From Actinomycetes bacterium (GTDB taxonomy: Bacteria; Actinomycetota; Coriobacteriia; Anaerosomatales; Anaerosomataceae), in assembly GCA_022839745.1 (NCBI GenBank), contig JALHJB010000005.1, forward strand, positions 1 to 64,000: a DNA stretch of 64,000 nt, written 5' to 3'. The translations under genes were made by a program, and so were the position numbers. Numbering within the stretch: position 1 is the first letter of the stretch; every line of letters begins with the position of its first letter. Positions 35,470 through 44,103 of this stretch are shown in pieces. The notes under the pieces were generated by a model. The model ran no database searches. It saw only the letters and a list, made by a program, of their open reading frames with translations, and was not told the DNA's origin.

Positions 35470-36801
35470 ATGAGTAGCTTCAACGACTGCGAGTCGGCCA
35501 AGCGGCTGCTCCAGGCGCTCGACGAAGGCAAGCTCGATTACCTCTTCCAGACGGCACACGTCGACTACGCCGAGCGAGACGGGCTTGCCGGCACCAGCAC
35601 GACCCTCGGACTCCCCCGTGAAGACGTCACACACCTCGTGGCAGCCATCCGCCGTGCGCAGGGGCTTACGATCCTGGCAGGCGCGTGGGGCGACTACTCG
35701 GCATGGATCACCATCTCGGCAGGCATGGTGCAACTGCTGCACGAGATCGACGTGCGCGCCGACTTCGACTTCGCATCGGGCTCGGAGCTGCCCGAGGACG
35801 AGATCCGCGCGCTGCAGAACCACATCCTCATCGAGGAGGTCCTGCCGCTGGGCCTGACGTACGAGGAGCTGTCACGGGCGAACGACCTCGAGCGCACGCA
35901 CGCGCGCAGCGCCGCGAGGCGCATGCTGGCCGAGGGCACAGAGCCTGAGACCGACTACGAGCGCTGGGTGCTGCAGTTCTTCAACCTCATGCAGCGTCTG
36001 CCCGAGCTGGCCGCGGAGCCGCTCACCGTGCAGCGCCTGCTGGAGCTTCATGCGATGCTCGCGCTCGATAAGTCACAGGGCGGGGTGCTACGCACTGAGG
36101 ACACCGTGCATGACGTCGGCACCGGCCTTTCGTCGCACGAGGCGGGGATACCCGCGCGCCGGATCATGAGCGAGATGAGCGCGATCGCGGCGTACGGCAC
36201 GGGCGAACAGAAGCCGTACGTGCACCCGATGATCAAGACGTTGGTGTACTTCTACTGGATCCGCCGCATACAGCCGTTCCAGGTCGCCAACGCGCTCTTC
36301 GCCCGGCTGGTCATCCACATCTTCGAGTATCAGCAGGGCTACCCCACGCTGCCACTCACACCCCTCACACGCACGGCCGCAAGTGAGTGGGCCGTGCCGC
36401 CGGCGGGCGGCTCGGAAGCGCGTTACGACGCCACCACGTTCGTGATCAAGCGCCTTCAGCTCTTTCTCAACGCGTACCTCGAGGCGGAGCGGGAACTCGC
36501 CGACGCCAAGAGGCGCTACCAGGCGCTGTGCGCACGTTTCGAACCGCTGAACGTGAACCATCGACAGGCGCGCATCTTGGACGAGGCGCTCGCCGTGCCC
36601 ACCAAGGTCTTCACCATCAAACGCCATGCGCGCCTGCGTGGACTCGCGTACGAGACGGCGCGACAGGATTTCACGCAGCTCGTGAACGCCGGTTACCTGG
36701 AGCTCCAGAAGCGCGGCCGGCTCTTCGAGTTCCGCCTGGCGCAGGATGCCGAGCGCAAGATCGCCACGAAACTCGGACAGGGGCCGCTGTACTTGCGGTA
36801 G
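35470..36801 (+). CDS. Fic-domain protein with degenerate active site and winged-helix C-terminus
   Basis: This 443-residue protein aligns with Fic proteins from about residue 195: LTVQRLLELHAMLALDKS, GVLRTEDTVHDVG, PARRIMSEMSAIAAY, YVHPMIKTLVYFYWI. Where the AMP-transferase motif HPFxDGNGR should be, it reads QPFQVANALFAR: the catalytic His is Gln, the acidic residue Val, and both Gly and the Arg are lost. It is therefore probably not an AMPylator. The last 75 residues resemble a winged helix (IKRHARLRGLAYETARQDFT, then NAGYLELQKRGRLFEFRLA), so it may bind DNA. The N-terminal 190 residues are helical and unidentified. Confidence 0.78.
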   Translation: MSSFNDCESAKRLLQALDEGKLDYLFQTAHVDYAERDGLAGTSTTLGLPREDVTHLVAAIRRAQGLTILAGAWGDYSAWITISAGMVQLLHEIDVRADFDFASGSELPEDEIRALQNHILIEEVLPLGLTYEELSRANDLERTHARSAARRMLAEGTEPETDYERWVLQFFNLMQRLPELAAEPLTVQRLLELHAMLALDKSQGGVLRTEDTVHDVGTGLSSHEAGIPARRIMSEMSAIAAYGTGEQKPYVHPMIKTLVYFYWIRRIQPFQVANALFARLVIHIFEYQQGYPTLPLTPLTRTAASEWAVPPAGGSEARYDATTFVIKRLQLFLNAYLEAERELADAKRRYQALCARFEPLNVNHRQARILDEALAVPTKVFTIKRHARLRGLAYETARQDFTQLVNAGYLELQKRGRLFEFRLAQDAERKIATKLGQGPLYLR

Positions 36802-36833
36802 CCTCCTGGCTCTGTGACCTCCTGCAGAAGCAG

Positions 36834-36866
36834 CGGTGTCCGCCCCCTGTTCGGGAGCGGACACCG
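36834..36866. terminator. GC-rich hairpin between Fic-like gene and tRNA-Ser
   Basis: CGGTGTCCGC (36834-36843) and GCGGACACCG (36857-36866) are exact complements with a 13-base loop. It is 32 bases after the Fic-like stop and 11 bases past the 3' end of tRNA-Ser on the other strand, so it probably stops both. No U tract. Confidence 0.6.
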
Positions 36867-36877
36867 GTGTGCGCATC

Positions 36878-36970
36878 TGGCGGAGAGGGAGGGATTCGAA
36901 CCCTCGTAGCGGGGGATACCCGCTAAACGGTTTTCGAGACCGCCGCATTCAACCACTCTGCCACCTCTCC
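36878..36970 (-). tRNA. tRNA-Ser (anticodon CGA)
   Basis: On the minus strand the acceptor GGAGAGG pairs with CCTCTCC, the anticodon loop CTCGAAA gives CGA, and there is a long variable arm (TAGCGGGTATCCCCCGCTA) typical of class II serine tRNAs. The T arm is GGGTTCGAATCCC and the CCA end is encoded (TGG at 36878-36880). Confidence 0.96.
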
Positions 36971-37065
36971 GGGTGGTAGCCGCCTGCGCGAAGGCGGCGA
37001 AGCGCAGTATACCGAGCTGGGCGCGGGGCGGCAATGCGCTCCAGGGAGAGCGCCCGGGCGTACGC

Positions 37066-38406
37066 CTACGACTCCAGCGCCCACTGCCAGAACGGGACGA
37101 TCCGCGCCACCCCCGCCGGGGTCTGCAACTCGCCCGACTCCGCCAGCGTCACGATGGTCGCCGTTGCTCCCGGCGCTGACGCCAGTGCCTCGGCGATGGC
37201 CTTGGTCTCGCGCTCGATGGCCGCCGCATCGGAGAGGGAAACGCAGGCCTGGACGAAATCGCGCTCCTTGCCGGGCAGCGGCGAATCGATCACGAAGTCG
37301 ACCTCCGCGCCGCTTGGCGTTCGGTGGTAGGCGATCGCTGTCTCGCCCATCGGTCCGAGGCGTCGGCGCAACTCGAGGTAGACGGCGTTCTCCAGCAGCG
37401 CACCCCGGTTCCTCGCCCCGCCCACATGCATTGCCGACGCCAGTCCGGGGTCGATCGCGTACACCTTGCGCGGGTTCACCATACGGGTCTTGGCGGACCG
37501 CGAATCGATCGGCACCAGGAATACGAGATACGCATCGGCCAGGTGATCCAGATAGCTTAGCAGTGTGACCTTGGTGGTCCGAAAGCCCTGAGACCGCAGC
37601 GTTCCCTCGAAGGAGCTCACGCTGAACTGGCTGGCATTAGCAGCGAACAAGCCGCGGATCAGCGCCCGGAGCGCGCCAACGTTCTCCGTGCCGTGACGCT
37701 CCACAACATCCTTCATGACCAGCATCTCCACGTAGCCCTGGAGTGTCTGCACGCGAGCGAAGTCGCTCGCACCCACAAGCTCAGGGAAGCCGCCGACTGC
37801 AAGATATCTGTCGGCGAGCGAAGCCAGCGTGGAGCGTTGGCGCGATCCAACAGTGTCGTCAGGATCGTGGCCGGAGGCACGGACGAACTCACGCAGCCCA
37901 TACGGAAGGATCTCCGTAGTGAAGCCCCGACCCCGGAACGCCGTCGCCACCTCCTTGCTCAAGAGACGCGATGATGACCCCCCGAGGAAGAGGTGGATCA
38001 CCTCGGTATCAACGACTCTGCGGCAGAAGCGCTCCCACTCCGGGACCACCTGAATCTCGTCGAGGAACAGGTAACCGCCCTCGCTACGCGCTCGTGGCGC
38101 TATTCGAAAGAACGTCTCCAGAGCGGTGTCGAGCGTTCCCAGGTCGGGCCTGCCGAGACGATCATCGTCAAGATTGAGATACATGATGCGATCGGCCTCG
38201 ACGCCGGATTCACGTAAGCGCTGGATGATCTCAAGCATCGCGTACGTCTTGCCCGAGCGCCGCATTCCCACGAAGACGTCGGCCTTGCGCTCCATCACCG
38301 CCGGCTCGATGTCGCGATGGACAAGTGCGGGTAGAGACGCGACCGTGAAGTCTCTCATGATCTGTTCGAGCGTCAGCAACGCACTCGCCCCTCCGGATAC
38401 TGCCAT
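37066..38406 (-). CDS. AAA_14/DUF4143 ATP-binding protein
   Basis: This 446-residue protein has Walker A GMRRSGKTY near residue 50, LFLDEIQVVPEWERF as Walker B with the family's DEIQ, and GSSSRLLSKEVATAFRGR as the sensor-1 region. A winged-helix DNA-binding part and the C-terminal DUF4143 domain follow, with a degenerate nuclease-like GAEVDFVIDSP. Such proteins are common, often in mobile or defence contexts, and have no settled role. It is alone, between tRNA-Ser and an efflux operon, and has two operator-like repeats before its start. Confidence 0.88.
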   Translation of the reverse strand: MAVSGGASALLTLEQIMRDFTVASLPALVHRDIEPAVMERKADVFVGMRRSGKTYAMLEIIQRLRESGVEADRIMYLNLDDDRLGRPDLGTLDTALETFFRIAPRARSEGGYLFLDEIQVVPEWERFCRRVVDTEVIHLFLGGSSSRLLSKEVATAFRGRGFTTEILPYGLREFVRASGHDPDDTVGSRQRSTLASLADRYLAVGGFPELVGASDFARVQTLQGYVEMLVMKDVVERHGTENVGALRALIRGLFAANASQFSVSSFEGTLRSQGFRTTKVTLLSYLDHLADAYLVFLVPIDSRSAKTRMVNPRKVYAIDPGLASAMHVGGARNRGALLENAVYLELRRRLGPMGETAIAYHRTPSGAEVDFVIDSPLPGKERDFVQACVSLSDAAAIERETKAIAEALASAPGATATIVTLAESGELQTPAGVARIVPFWQWALES

Positions 38407-38416
38407 TCGCCCTTCT

Positions 38417-38468
38417 GGTATGTGTGATTATACCTGAATCGATTGTTTTTGGTATCGCGTGTTATACC
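38417..38468. promoter_or_regulatory. tandem GGTAT-N8-ATACC operators before the AAA gene
   Basis: GGTATGTGTGATTATACC (38417-38434) and GGTATCGCGTGTTATACC (38451-38468) are two copies of the same palindrome with different centres, 34 bases apart, about three helical turns. On the minus strand the first contains TATAAT, a perfect -10, and lies 11 bases before the AAA start, so bound protein would block transcription. Confidence 0.6.
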
Positions 38469-38474
38469 TGTGCC

Positions 38475-39161
38475 TCACGCCACCGCAACGTCCTCCGTCT
38501 GCTCGATCAGACCATCTCTCAGGCGCACGATCCGCCCCGCCCGTGCGGCGATCTCGGCATCGTGGGTGACGAGCACCACCGTGCGACCCTGTCCATGCAG
38601 CCCATCGAACAGGTCCATGATCTCCCTGCCGGTGCGTGAGTCGAGATTGCCGGTCGGCTCATCGGCAAGCATGAGCGCGGGATCGTTCACGAGAGCTCTG
38701 GCGATCGCCACGCGCTGGCGCTGCCCGCCGGAGAGCTGCTGCGGCAGGTGGTCGAGCCGGTCGGCCATCCCCACGCGCTCCAGGAGAGCGCGGGCCCGCT
38801 CGCGTCCGTCCGTGGTGCCCGAGTAGTGGAGCGGGAGCTCGACGTTCTGCAGCGCGTTCATCTTCGGCAGCAGATTGAACGTCTGGAACACGAAACCGAT
38901 CGTCCGATTCCGCAGCGCGGCGCGCCGCACGTCGTCGAGACGTGATGCATCCTCGCCGTCGAGCATGTAGCTGCCCGACGTCGGTTCGTCGAGTAGGCCG
39001 ATGATGTTCATCAGCGTCGACTTGCCGGAGCCGGACGGGCCCATGAGCGCCACGTACTCTCCCTGCGTCACCTCGAGGTTCACGCCGGCGAGCACCGGGA
39101 CGTCAAGGCCAGAGAGGTGGTAGGTCTTGGTCACATCGGTCAGCGACAGCACGGGATCCAT
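38475..39161 (-). CDS. ABC transporter ATPase (MacB/LolD type)
   Basis: This 228-residue ATPase has Walker A GPSGSGKST, Q loop VFQTFNLLPKM, LSGGQRQR, ADEPTGNLDS and LVTHDAE. It is the last gene of a four-gene efflux operon, two bases after the membrane fusion protein stop. With separate ATPase and permease it is built like MacB split in two. Confidence 0.93.
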   Translation of the reverse strand: MDPVLSLTDVTKTYHLSGLDVPVLAGVNLEVTQGEYVALMGPSGSGKSTLMNIIGLLDEPTSGSYMLDGEDASRLDDVRRAALRNRTIGFVFQTFNLLPKMNALQNVELPLHYSGTTDGRERARALLERVGMADRLDHLPQQLSGGQRQRVAIARALVNDPALMLADEPTGNLDSRTGREIMDLFDGLHGQGRTVVLVTHDAEIAARAGRIVRLRDGLIEQTEDVAVA

Positions 39162-39163
39162 CG

Positions 39164-40387
39164 CTACTCCCCCGCTCCCGGAAGCACGACTCGTTGCCCT
39201 GACCCCAGGCCGTCGATCACCTCGACAGTGCTGCCGTCGGTCATGCCAAGCGTGACCGGAACGGTCCGCACGCTCCCCGCATCATCGAGCACGTCCACGA
39301 CCTGCTTGCCGTCGGCCATCCGCACCGCCTCATTGGGGATCACGAGCACGTCGGTCACGCCTTCGGTGATGATGTCGAGCCGCACGCTCATCCCTGCGGC
39401 CGCGCGCGTGCCGGCCGGGTCGAGCTCCGCGGTGAGTGCATAGCTCACGATGCCGTTGGCATCAACCTTCCCCACCTGCGAGAGCGTCGTGACCGTACCT
39501 TCAAGCGACGCCCCATCGAGCGCGTCGACGAGCACCTCGACCGGCATCCCCTCGGAGACCGCGGCGTAGTCGTTCTCATCGAGCTCGGCCTCCACGAACA
39601 TGCTGCCGAGGTCCGCCACCACGATCGCCGCTCCGCCGGAACCGGAGACGCTGGCCCCTGGCTGGATGTTCACCTCGATGACGGTACCGGCCGTGGGCGC
39701 AACGAGCGCCAGGTCCCCGTTGCCGAGGAGTGCCGCGTCCACCGAGGCCCGCGCCTGCGCAACGCCGGCGCGGGCCGCTGCGATGTCAGCCGATGTCGCT
39801 CCGGTGCGAGCTGCCGCGAGGTTCGCCTCGGCGATAGCGAGCGCCGAGGACGCATTGGTGACGGCCGCCTTCCTGGCCTGCAACTCGGATGCGGAAACCG
39901 TCGATTCGAGCGACTCGGCATAGAGCAGGTCGTATGCTTCCTGTGCGCTCGCCAGCGAGGCCTTCGCCCCGTCCACGCTCGCCTGCTTGACCGCCACGTC
40001 CGTGCTGGCGGGACCGGCCTGCACCGAATCAAGCTTCGCCTGCGCCGCCGCGAGCGCGGCCTGAGCCTGCGCTACCTGCACGTCGGCCTTGGCGCCTGAC
40101 AGCGTGGCGAGCACCTGCCCTGCTGCGACCGTGTCTCCCGGCTTTACGCCGAACTCGGCCACGACCCCCTGCACGGGGAAGAACAGCTCACGGGTCTCCA
40201 CCGAGATCCGCCCCTCGGCAGGAACCGTTGACCGGATGTCCCCGGGGACGACGACCGCGGTCCGCATCTCGGGCACCTCATCGCCTACTGACGCAGCGTA
40301 CCCGTAGTAGGCCGAGCCGGCCACGAGCGCGAGCGCCACGAGCGCTATCGCCGCCGATTGCCAGGACTTCTTGAATGATGTCTTCAT
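39164..40387 (-). CDS. membrane fusion protein (HlyD/MacA family)
   Basis: This 407-residue protein has an N-terminal membrane anchor (10-32), a lipoyl-like half VVAEFGVKPGDTVAAGQVLA near 75, a helical hairpin rich in Ala/Gln (about 105-220, coiled coil), then the second lipoyl half LVAPTAGTVIEVNIQPGASV and barrel domains. It links the permease to the outside or to the cell wall in the efflux complex. The gene order is permease, small protein, fusion protein, ATPase. Confidence 0.92.
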   Translation of the reverse strand: MKTSFKKSWQSAAIALVALALVAGSAYYGYAASVGDEVPEMRTAVVVPGDIRSTVPAEGRISVETRELFFPVQGVVAEFGVKPGDTVAAGQVLATLSGAKADVQVAQAQAALAAAQAKLDSVQAGPASTDVAVKQASVDGAKASLASAQEAYDLLYAESLESTVSASELQARKAAVTNASSALAIAEANLAAARTGATSADIAAARAGVAQARASVDAALLGNGDLALVAPTAGTVIEVNIQPGASVSGSGGAAIVVADLGSMFVEAELDENDYAAVSEGMPVEVLVDALDGASLEGTVTTLSQVGKVDANGIVSYALTAELDPAGTRAAAGMSVRLDIITEGVTDVLVIPNEAVRMADGKQVVDVLDDAGSVRTVPVTLGMTDGSTVEVIDGLGSGQRVVLPGAGE

Positions 40388-40400
40388 GTCTGTCCCCCGA

Positions 40401-40943
40401 CTACTTGGCGGCCGCGAGCTTCACGTACTCGGCATTCGAGCCGTCGGTGCCGCCGTCTGTCCACACGGTGATCTCCATGCCGCTGCGGATGTCAGCCAGC
40501 GTCGCGGACTCGGCCACCGGCGTGTCGCCCTCGGAGACCATCTGTACGATCGGCACGCCGACCGGGATCGTGACGGTGACCTGCTCGGTCTCGAGCGCGA
40601 CGTTCTCGGCGGCCTTCAGGGCCTGCCGCTCCTCCTGGCTGAGCTGCGCCCGCTCGGCCTTCTTGGCGGCCTTCTCCTCCTCGGTGAGCTCCTCGGAAGG
40701 ATCCTTGATGTAGCGGTCGAGCGATACCTGCGTACCGTCTATCGAGAGCACAAATCCCTTCACCTCGGCCGTGCGCTCGGGCTGGTTGGGATCGGCGCTC
40801 GAACCCGTGGCCGAGCCGCCCTGGGCGCCGGGGCCACCCGCCACGGCCGTGTCGCCGTTACCTGCCGCCAGAGCGCTCGCGCCGAAGTAGGCGCCCACCC
40901 CCAGCACGGCCACCGCCAGGACCAGCAAGACTGTCTTCTTCAT
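40401..40943 (-). CDS. secreted small protein of the efflux operon
   Basis: This 180-residue protein uses the ATG at 40943, with AAGGAG eight bases before it. A signal or anchor (4-22, TVLLVLAVAVLGVGAYFG) is followed by a Gly/Ala/Ser-rich linker, then EVKGFVLSIDGTQVSLDRYI, a charged helix of about 40 residues (EELTEEEKAAKKAERAQLS) and a beta-type C-terminus with IPVGVPIVQMVSEGDTPVAE. It has no recognised family. Its place between permease and fusion protein suggests a periplasmic partner of the exporter. Confidence 0.8.
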   Translation of the reverse strand: MKKTVLLVLAVAVLGVGAYFGASALAAGNGDTAVAGGPGAQGGSATGSSADPNQPERTAEVKGFVLSIDGTQVSLDRYIKDPSEELTEEEKAAKKAERAQLSQEERQALKAAENVALETEQVTVTIPVGVPIVQMVSEGDTPVAESATLADIRSGMEITVWTDGGTDGSNAEYVKLAAAK

Positions 40944-40986
40944 CGTGGATCTCCTTGATCGGTGTACGACAGATGAGCGCGGATCT

Positions 40987-42168
40987 TCACTCGTATCTGA
41001 GTGCTTCGATGGGGTCGAGGGACGCCGCCTTGCGCGCCGGGGCATAGCCGACGACGACGCCGGTGAGGATCGCGAACGCGAAGGCAAGCGCCACGCCGGC
41101 CGGTGACACCACGGCGCGGATGCCGAGGGAATCGGCAAGCGGTACCATCGCAAGGCCGAGTGCGACGCCGATGGCGCCGCCGCCCACGCTCAGGATCACC
41201 GCCTCGAGCAGGAACTGGACGAGCACGTGGTTACGTGTGGCCCCCACGGCACGGCGCACGCCGATCTCGCGGGTACGCTCCGTCACGGCCACATACATGA
41301 TGTTCATGATGCCGATGCCGCCCACCAGGAGCACGATCCCGGCAACGCCGCCGAGGAGCAGCGTCATCGTCCGGCTCGATTCCTGGGCGCTCACGAGCTT
41401 ACTGCCCATGTCCTTCACGGTGAAGTCGTTGCCCTGCTCGCTGCGCAGGTGATGGGCCTCGCGCAGTGCGGCGGAGATCGAGGTCATCGCCGCCGACACG
41501 TCCTCGATGCTCGTGGCCTGGGCGTTCAGGCTGACCTTGCCGTTGGTGCCGAGCAGCGTGCGCTCGGCGGTCGTGTATGGGACGAAGACACTGTCATCGA
41601 TCGTGATCGGGCCGATCGAGCCACCCTTGGGCTGGGTCACTCCCACGACCTCGAGGCTCCGGCCGTTCACGCGCACCGTCTGGCCGATCGGATCGGTATC
41701 GCCGAAGAGCTCCTCGGCAGCGGTCGGCCCGAGCACGACGACGCGCTCGCGCCGCTCGAGGTCCTCGGCCGTGAAGAACCCACCCGATGCGAACTCGAGT
41801 GCGGCGATCGACTCGTAGGTGGGTGTTGTTCCAACGACCATCGTCTGGGAGGTCGTCTCGCCGACGACGATGGCCACGCGGCCGGTGAGCTGCGGTGCCA
41901 CGGCGGCGATCTGCGGCAGGGCCGCGATCACCTCGGCATCGTCGGCGGAGAGCTCGGAGGCGTTGTTCTGGACCTGGTTCACGAAGATCGTGGTGACGCT
42001 CATATTGGAGTACTGCTCGTCGATGCTTTCGCGCGCGCCCATACCGATCGCCACGACCGCCACGATGGTCGCGGCGCCGATGACCACGCCCAGCGCCATG
42101 AGGACGGATCTGAGCCCATTGGTTTTCAGCGCTGTGACGGCCGCGAATGCGGTCTTGAGCAGTGTCAT
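40987..42168 (-). CDS. MacB-type FtsX permease
   Basis: This 393-residue permease has a membrane helix near 20-45 (ALGVVIGAATIVAVVAIGMG), an outside domain of about 220 residues (MacB periplasmic core), and three C-terminal helices with GGIGIMNIMYVAVTERTREI and the ending ARKAASLDPIEALRYE, the MacB signature. It is the first gene of the operon, 66 bases downstream of the regulatory block. Confidence 0.92.
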   Translation of the reverse strand: MTLLKTAFAAVTALKTNGLRSVLMALGVVIGAATIVAVVAIGMGARESIDEQYSNMSVTTIFVNQVQNNASELSADDAEVIAALPQIAAVAPQLTGRVAIVVGETTSQTMVVGTTPTYESIAALEFASGGFFTAEDLERRERVVVLGPTAAEELFGDTDPIGQTVRVNGRSLEVVGVTQPKGGSIGPITIDDSVFVPYTTAERTLLGTNGKVSLNAQATSIEDVSAAMTSISAALREAHHLRSEQGNDFTVKDMGSKLVSAQESSRTMTLLLGGVAGIVLLVGGIGIMNIMYVAVTERTREIGVRRAVGATRNHVLVQFLLEAVILSVGGGAIGVALGLAMVPLADSLGIRAVVSPAGVALAFAFAILTGVVVGYAPARKAASLDPIEALRYE

Positions 42169-42185
42169 CTACGTCTCCCGGTCGG

Positions 42186-42228
42186 ATACCTCCTCAGGTA
42201 TACGCACCGGGTGTGAACGTGATGTGAA
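42186..42228 (-). promoter_or_regulatory. efflux operon promoter with OmpR-type direct repeats
   Basis: On the minus strand TTCACA occurs twice with an 11-base period (42228-42223 and 42217-42212), the spacing of OmpR/PhoB family binding sites. It lies upstream of a TATACC -10 (42202-42197). ATACCTCCTCAGGTAT (42186-42201) is a further 6-bp palindrome over the -10. No canonical -35 is seen, which fits activation by a response regulator. Confidence 0.55.
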
Positions 42229-42278
42229 GGTCGTGAGCGCAGGCGATGAACGGTCCGGACCCTGCGACGGCGAAGCGG

Positions 42279-43172
42279 TCAGCGCGCGGCTACCTCGGCA
42301 CGGGTGGGGATGGACGCCATCGCGCCGGGCCGCTCGGTGGCAAGCGCCGCCGCGCGGACCGCCCACTCCACCGCCGCAACCGTGCTCTTGCCCTCGAGCA
42401 TGCCGTCGACGAGCGCGGCGCAGAAGGTGTCTCCGGCAGCAGTAGCGTCGACCGCCTCCACGGGAAACGCCGCGACATGGGTCATCTCATCGCCCTCGAC
42501 CACGAGCGCGCCCTGCTCTCCGAGGGTCACGACAACCACGCGCGGGCCGCAAACGCTGCGCGCCATCTCTGCGAGCGCGTGAAGATCGGTGGTGCCCGGC
42601 TGTCCGGCGATCCCGGCGAGCTCGTGCCGGTTGGGCACGAGCACATCCACCCGCGCGAGCAGCGCCTCGGAGAGCGGACGTGCAGGCGCCGGGTTGAGCA
42701 CGAAGATGCCCGTGCAGAGCTCCGCGGCATGCTCCACCACGTTGGCGGGGACCTCCTGTTGCGCGAGCACGCAGCGGGCGCCGGCGATCGTGTCCCGCGC
42801 CGCGTCGATCAGCGCGGGGGTGAGCGCACCGTTGGCGCCAGCCGCGACCACGATCGTGCTCTCGCCGTCCGGCTCCACGAACACGAATGCCTGCCCTGTG
42901 GCGGTGTCGTCAAGCTTGGCCACGCCGCGCGTGTCCACACCCTCGGCATCGAGCGTATCGAGCATCCAGTCGCCGTCGGCATCGGCTCCTACCGCGCCGA
43001 TCATCGCAACGCCCCGTCCGAGGCGTGCCAGCGCCACCGCCTGGTTGGCGCCCTTGCCGCCGGGGCCGCGCAGCACGCTGCCGCCCAGAAGCGTCGCCCC
43101 CCGCTCGAGCGCGACCGGCACGTCCACCGAGCGGTCGACGTTGATGCTGCCCACCACCGCCACGTCACTCAT
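42279..43172 (-). CDS. rbsK: ribokinase (PfkB family)
   Basis: This 297-residue sugar kinase has SINVDRSVDVP, GGKGANQAVALARLG (PfkB signature 1) and the active-site loop DATAAGDTFCAALVDG with the catalytic Asp. The pattern matches ribokinase, which phosphorylates ribose released from nucleosides. The start overlaps the nucleoside hydrolase stop by eight bases, so they are translationally coupled. Confidence 0.9.
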   Translation of the reverse strand: MSDVAVVGSINVDRSVDVPVALERGATLLGGSVLRGPGGKGANQAVALARLGRGVAMIGAVGADADGDWMLDTLDAEGVDTRGVAKLDDTATGQAFVFVEPDGESTIVVAAGANGALTPALIDAARDTIAGARCVLAQQEVPANVVEHAAELCTGIFVLNPAPARPLSEALLARVDVLVPNRHELAGIAGQPGTTDLHALAEMARSVCGPRVVVVTLGEQGALVVEGDEMTHVAAFPVEAVDATAAGDTFCAALVDGMLEGKSTVAAVEWAVRAAALATERPGAMASIPTRAEVAAR

Positions 43173-44097
43173 AGCTGGCGATCGCTCCGATCATGAGGTC
43201 CCAGAACCGGGGCGCGTCCAGCCGCGTCGCCACGAGCGCGTTGTCGGGCTCTCCGGTCAGATGATGCAGGTCCACACACGTGGCCCCCGCCGTGAAACGC
43301 CCCTGCGTCTCGATCGCCACAGGCACGCTCACCACCTCCACGAGCGAGGGGTCGATCACGCGGGCCACCGCCACGGGGTCGTGCAGCGGCGGCGACGTGA
43401 ACCCCCACGTGCGCAGATAGCTCGCCGAGAAGAAGGTCAGCAGTTCCACGCACAGATCACCCATCGGTGTGCCGAGCGCGCGAAGCCGCTCGATCACATC
43501 AGGTGTCGCGAGCGCCTGGTGCGTGATGTTCAGACCGCACATCGTCACGGGGACGCCCGAGCGGAAGACGATGTCGGCCGCTTCCGGGTCCACGCGGATG
43601 TTGAACTCCGCGTACGGGGTGTCGTTACCCCGCTCCGTGGACCCGCCCATCAAAACGATCTCGCGGATGTTCGCCTTGAGTTCGGGGTGCGCCGATAGCA
43701 CGAGCGCGATGTTGGTGAGCGGACCGACCGGGATCAGCGTCACCGGCTCCGGGTGCTCGCGAAGGATCCGCACGATGAGGTCGTGCGCGTTCTCCCCGGC
43801 CTCCGGGACCGTCGGCTCTCCCCACTCGGGACCGTCGAGACCTGACGCGCCGTGCACGTACTCGCCGATGTGCAGCGAGCCGAGCAGGGGACCGGCCGCA
43901 CCACGCGCGATCGGGACACCGGTGATACCGGCTACCGTGCACATCCGGCGCGCGTTGATGGTGCACTTCTCAACCGTCTGGTTTCCACCACACGTCGTTA
44001 TGGCGAGCAGGTCGAGCTCCGGGCTTGCCGCTGCGAGGAGGATCGCGAGCGCATCATCGTGGCCGGGATCGCAGTCGAGGATGACAGGGATGGGCAT
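43165..44097 (-). CDS. inosine-uridine type nucleoside hydrolase
   Basis: This 310-residue protein has the calcium site DCDPGHDDA at its start, VGPLTNIALVL and LMGGSTERGNDT in the middle, and EFNIRVDPEAADIVF. The family splits nucleosides into ribose and base. Substrate preference (purine or pyrimidine) cannot be told from the residues. It is placed between a GATase-like gene and ribokinase, consistent with ribose salvage. Confidence 0.93.
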   Translation of the reverse strand: MPIPVILDCDPGHDDALAILLAAASPELDLLAITTCGGNQTVEKCTINARRMCTVAGITGVPIARGAAGPLLGSLHIGEYVHGASGLDGPEWGEPTVPEAGENAHDLIVRILREHPEPVTLIPVGPLTNIALVLSAHPELKANIREIVLMGGSTERGNDTPYAEFNIRVDPEAADIVFRSGVPVTMCGLNITHQALATPDVIERLRALGTPMGDLCVELLTFFSASYLRTWGFTSPPLHDPVAVARVIDPSLVEVVSVPVAIETQGRFTAGATCVDLHHLTGEPDNALVATRLDAPRFWDLMIGAIASYE

Positions 44098-44103
44098 CGC
44101 CAG

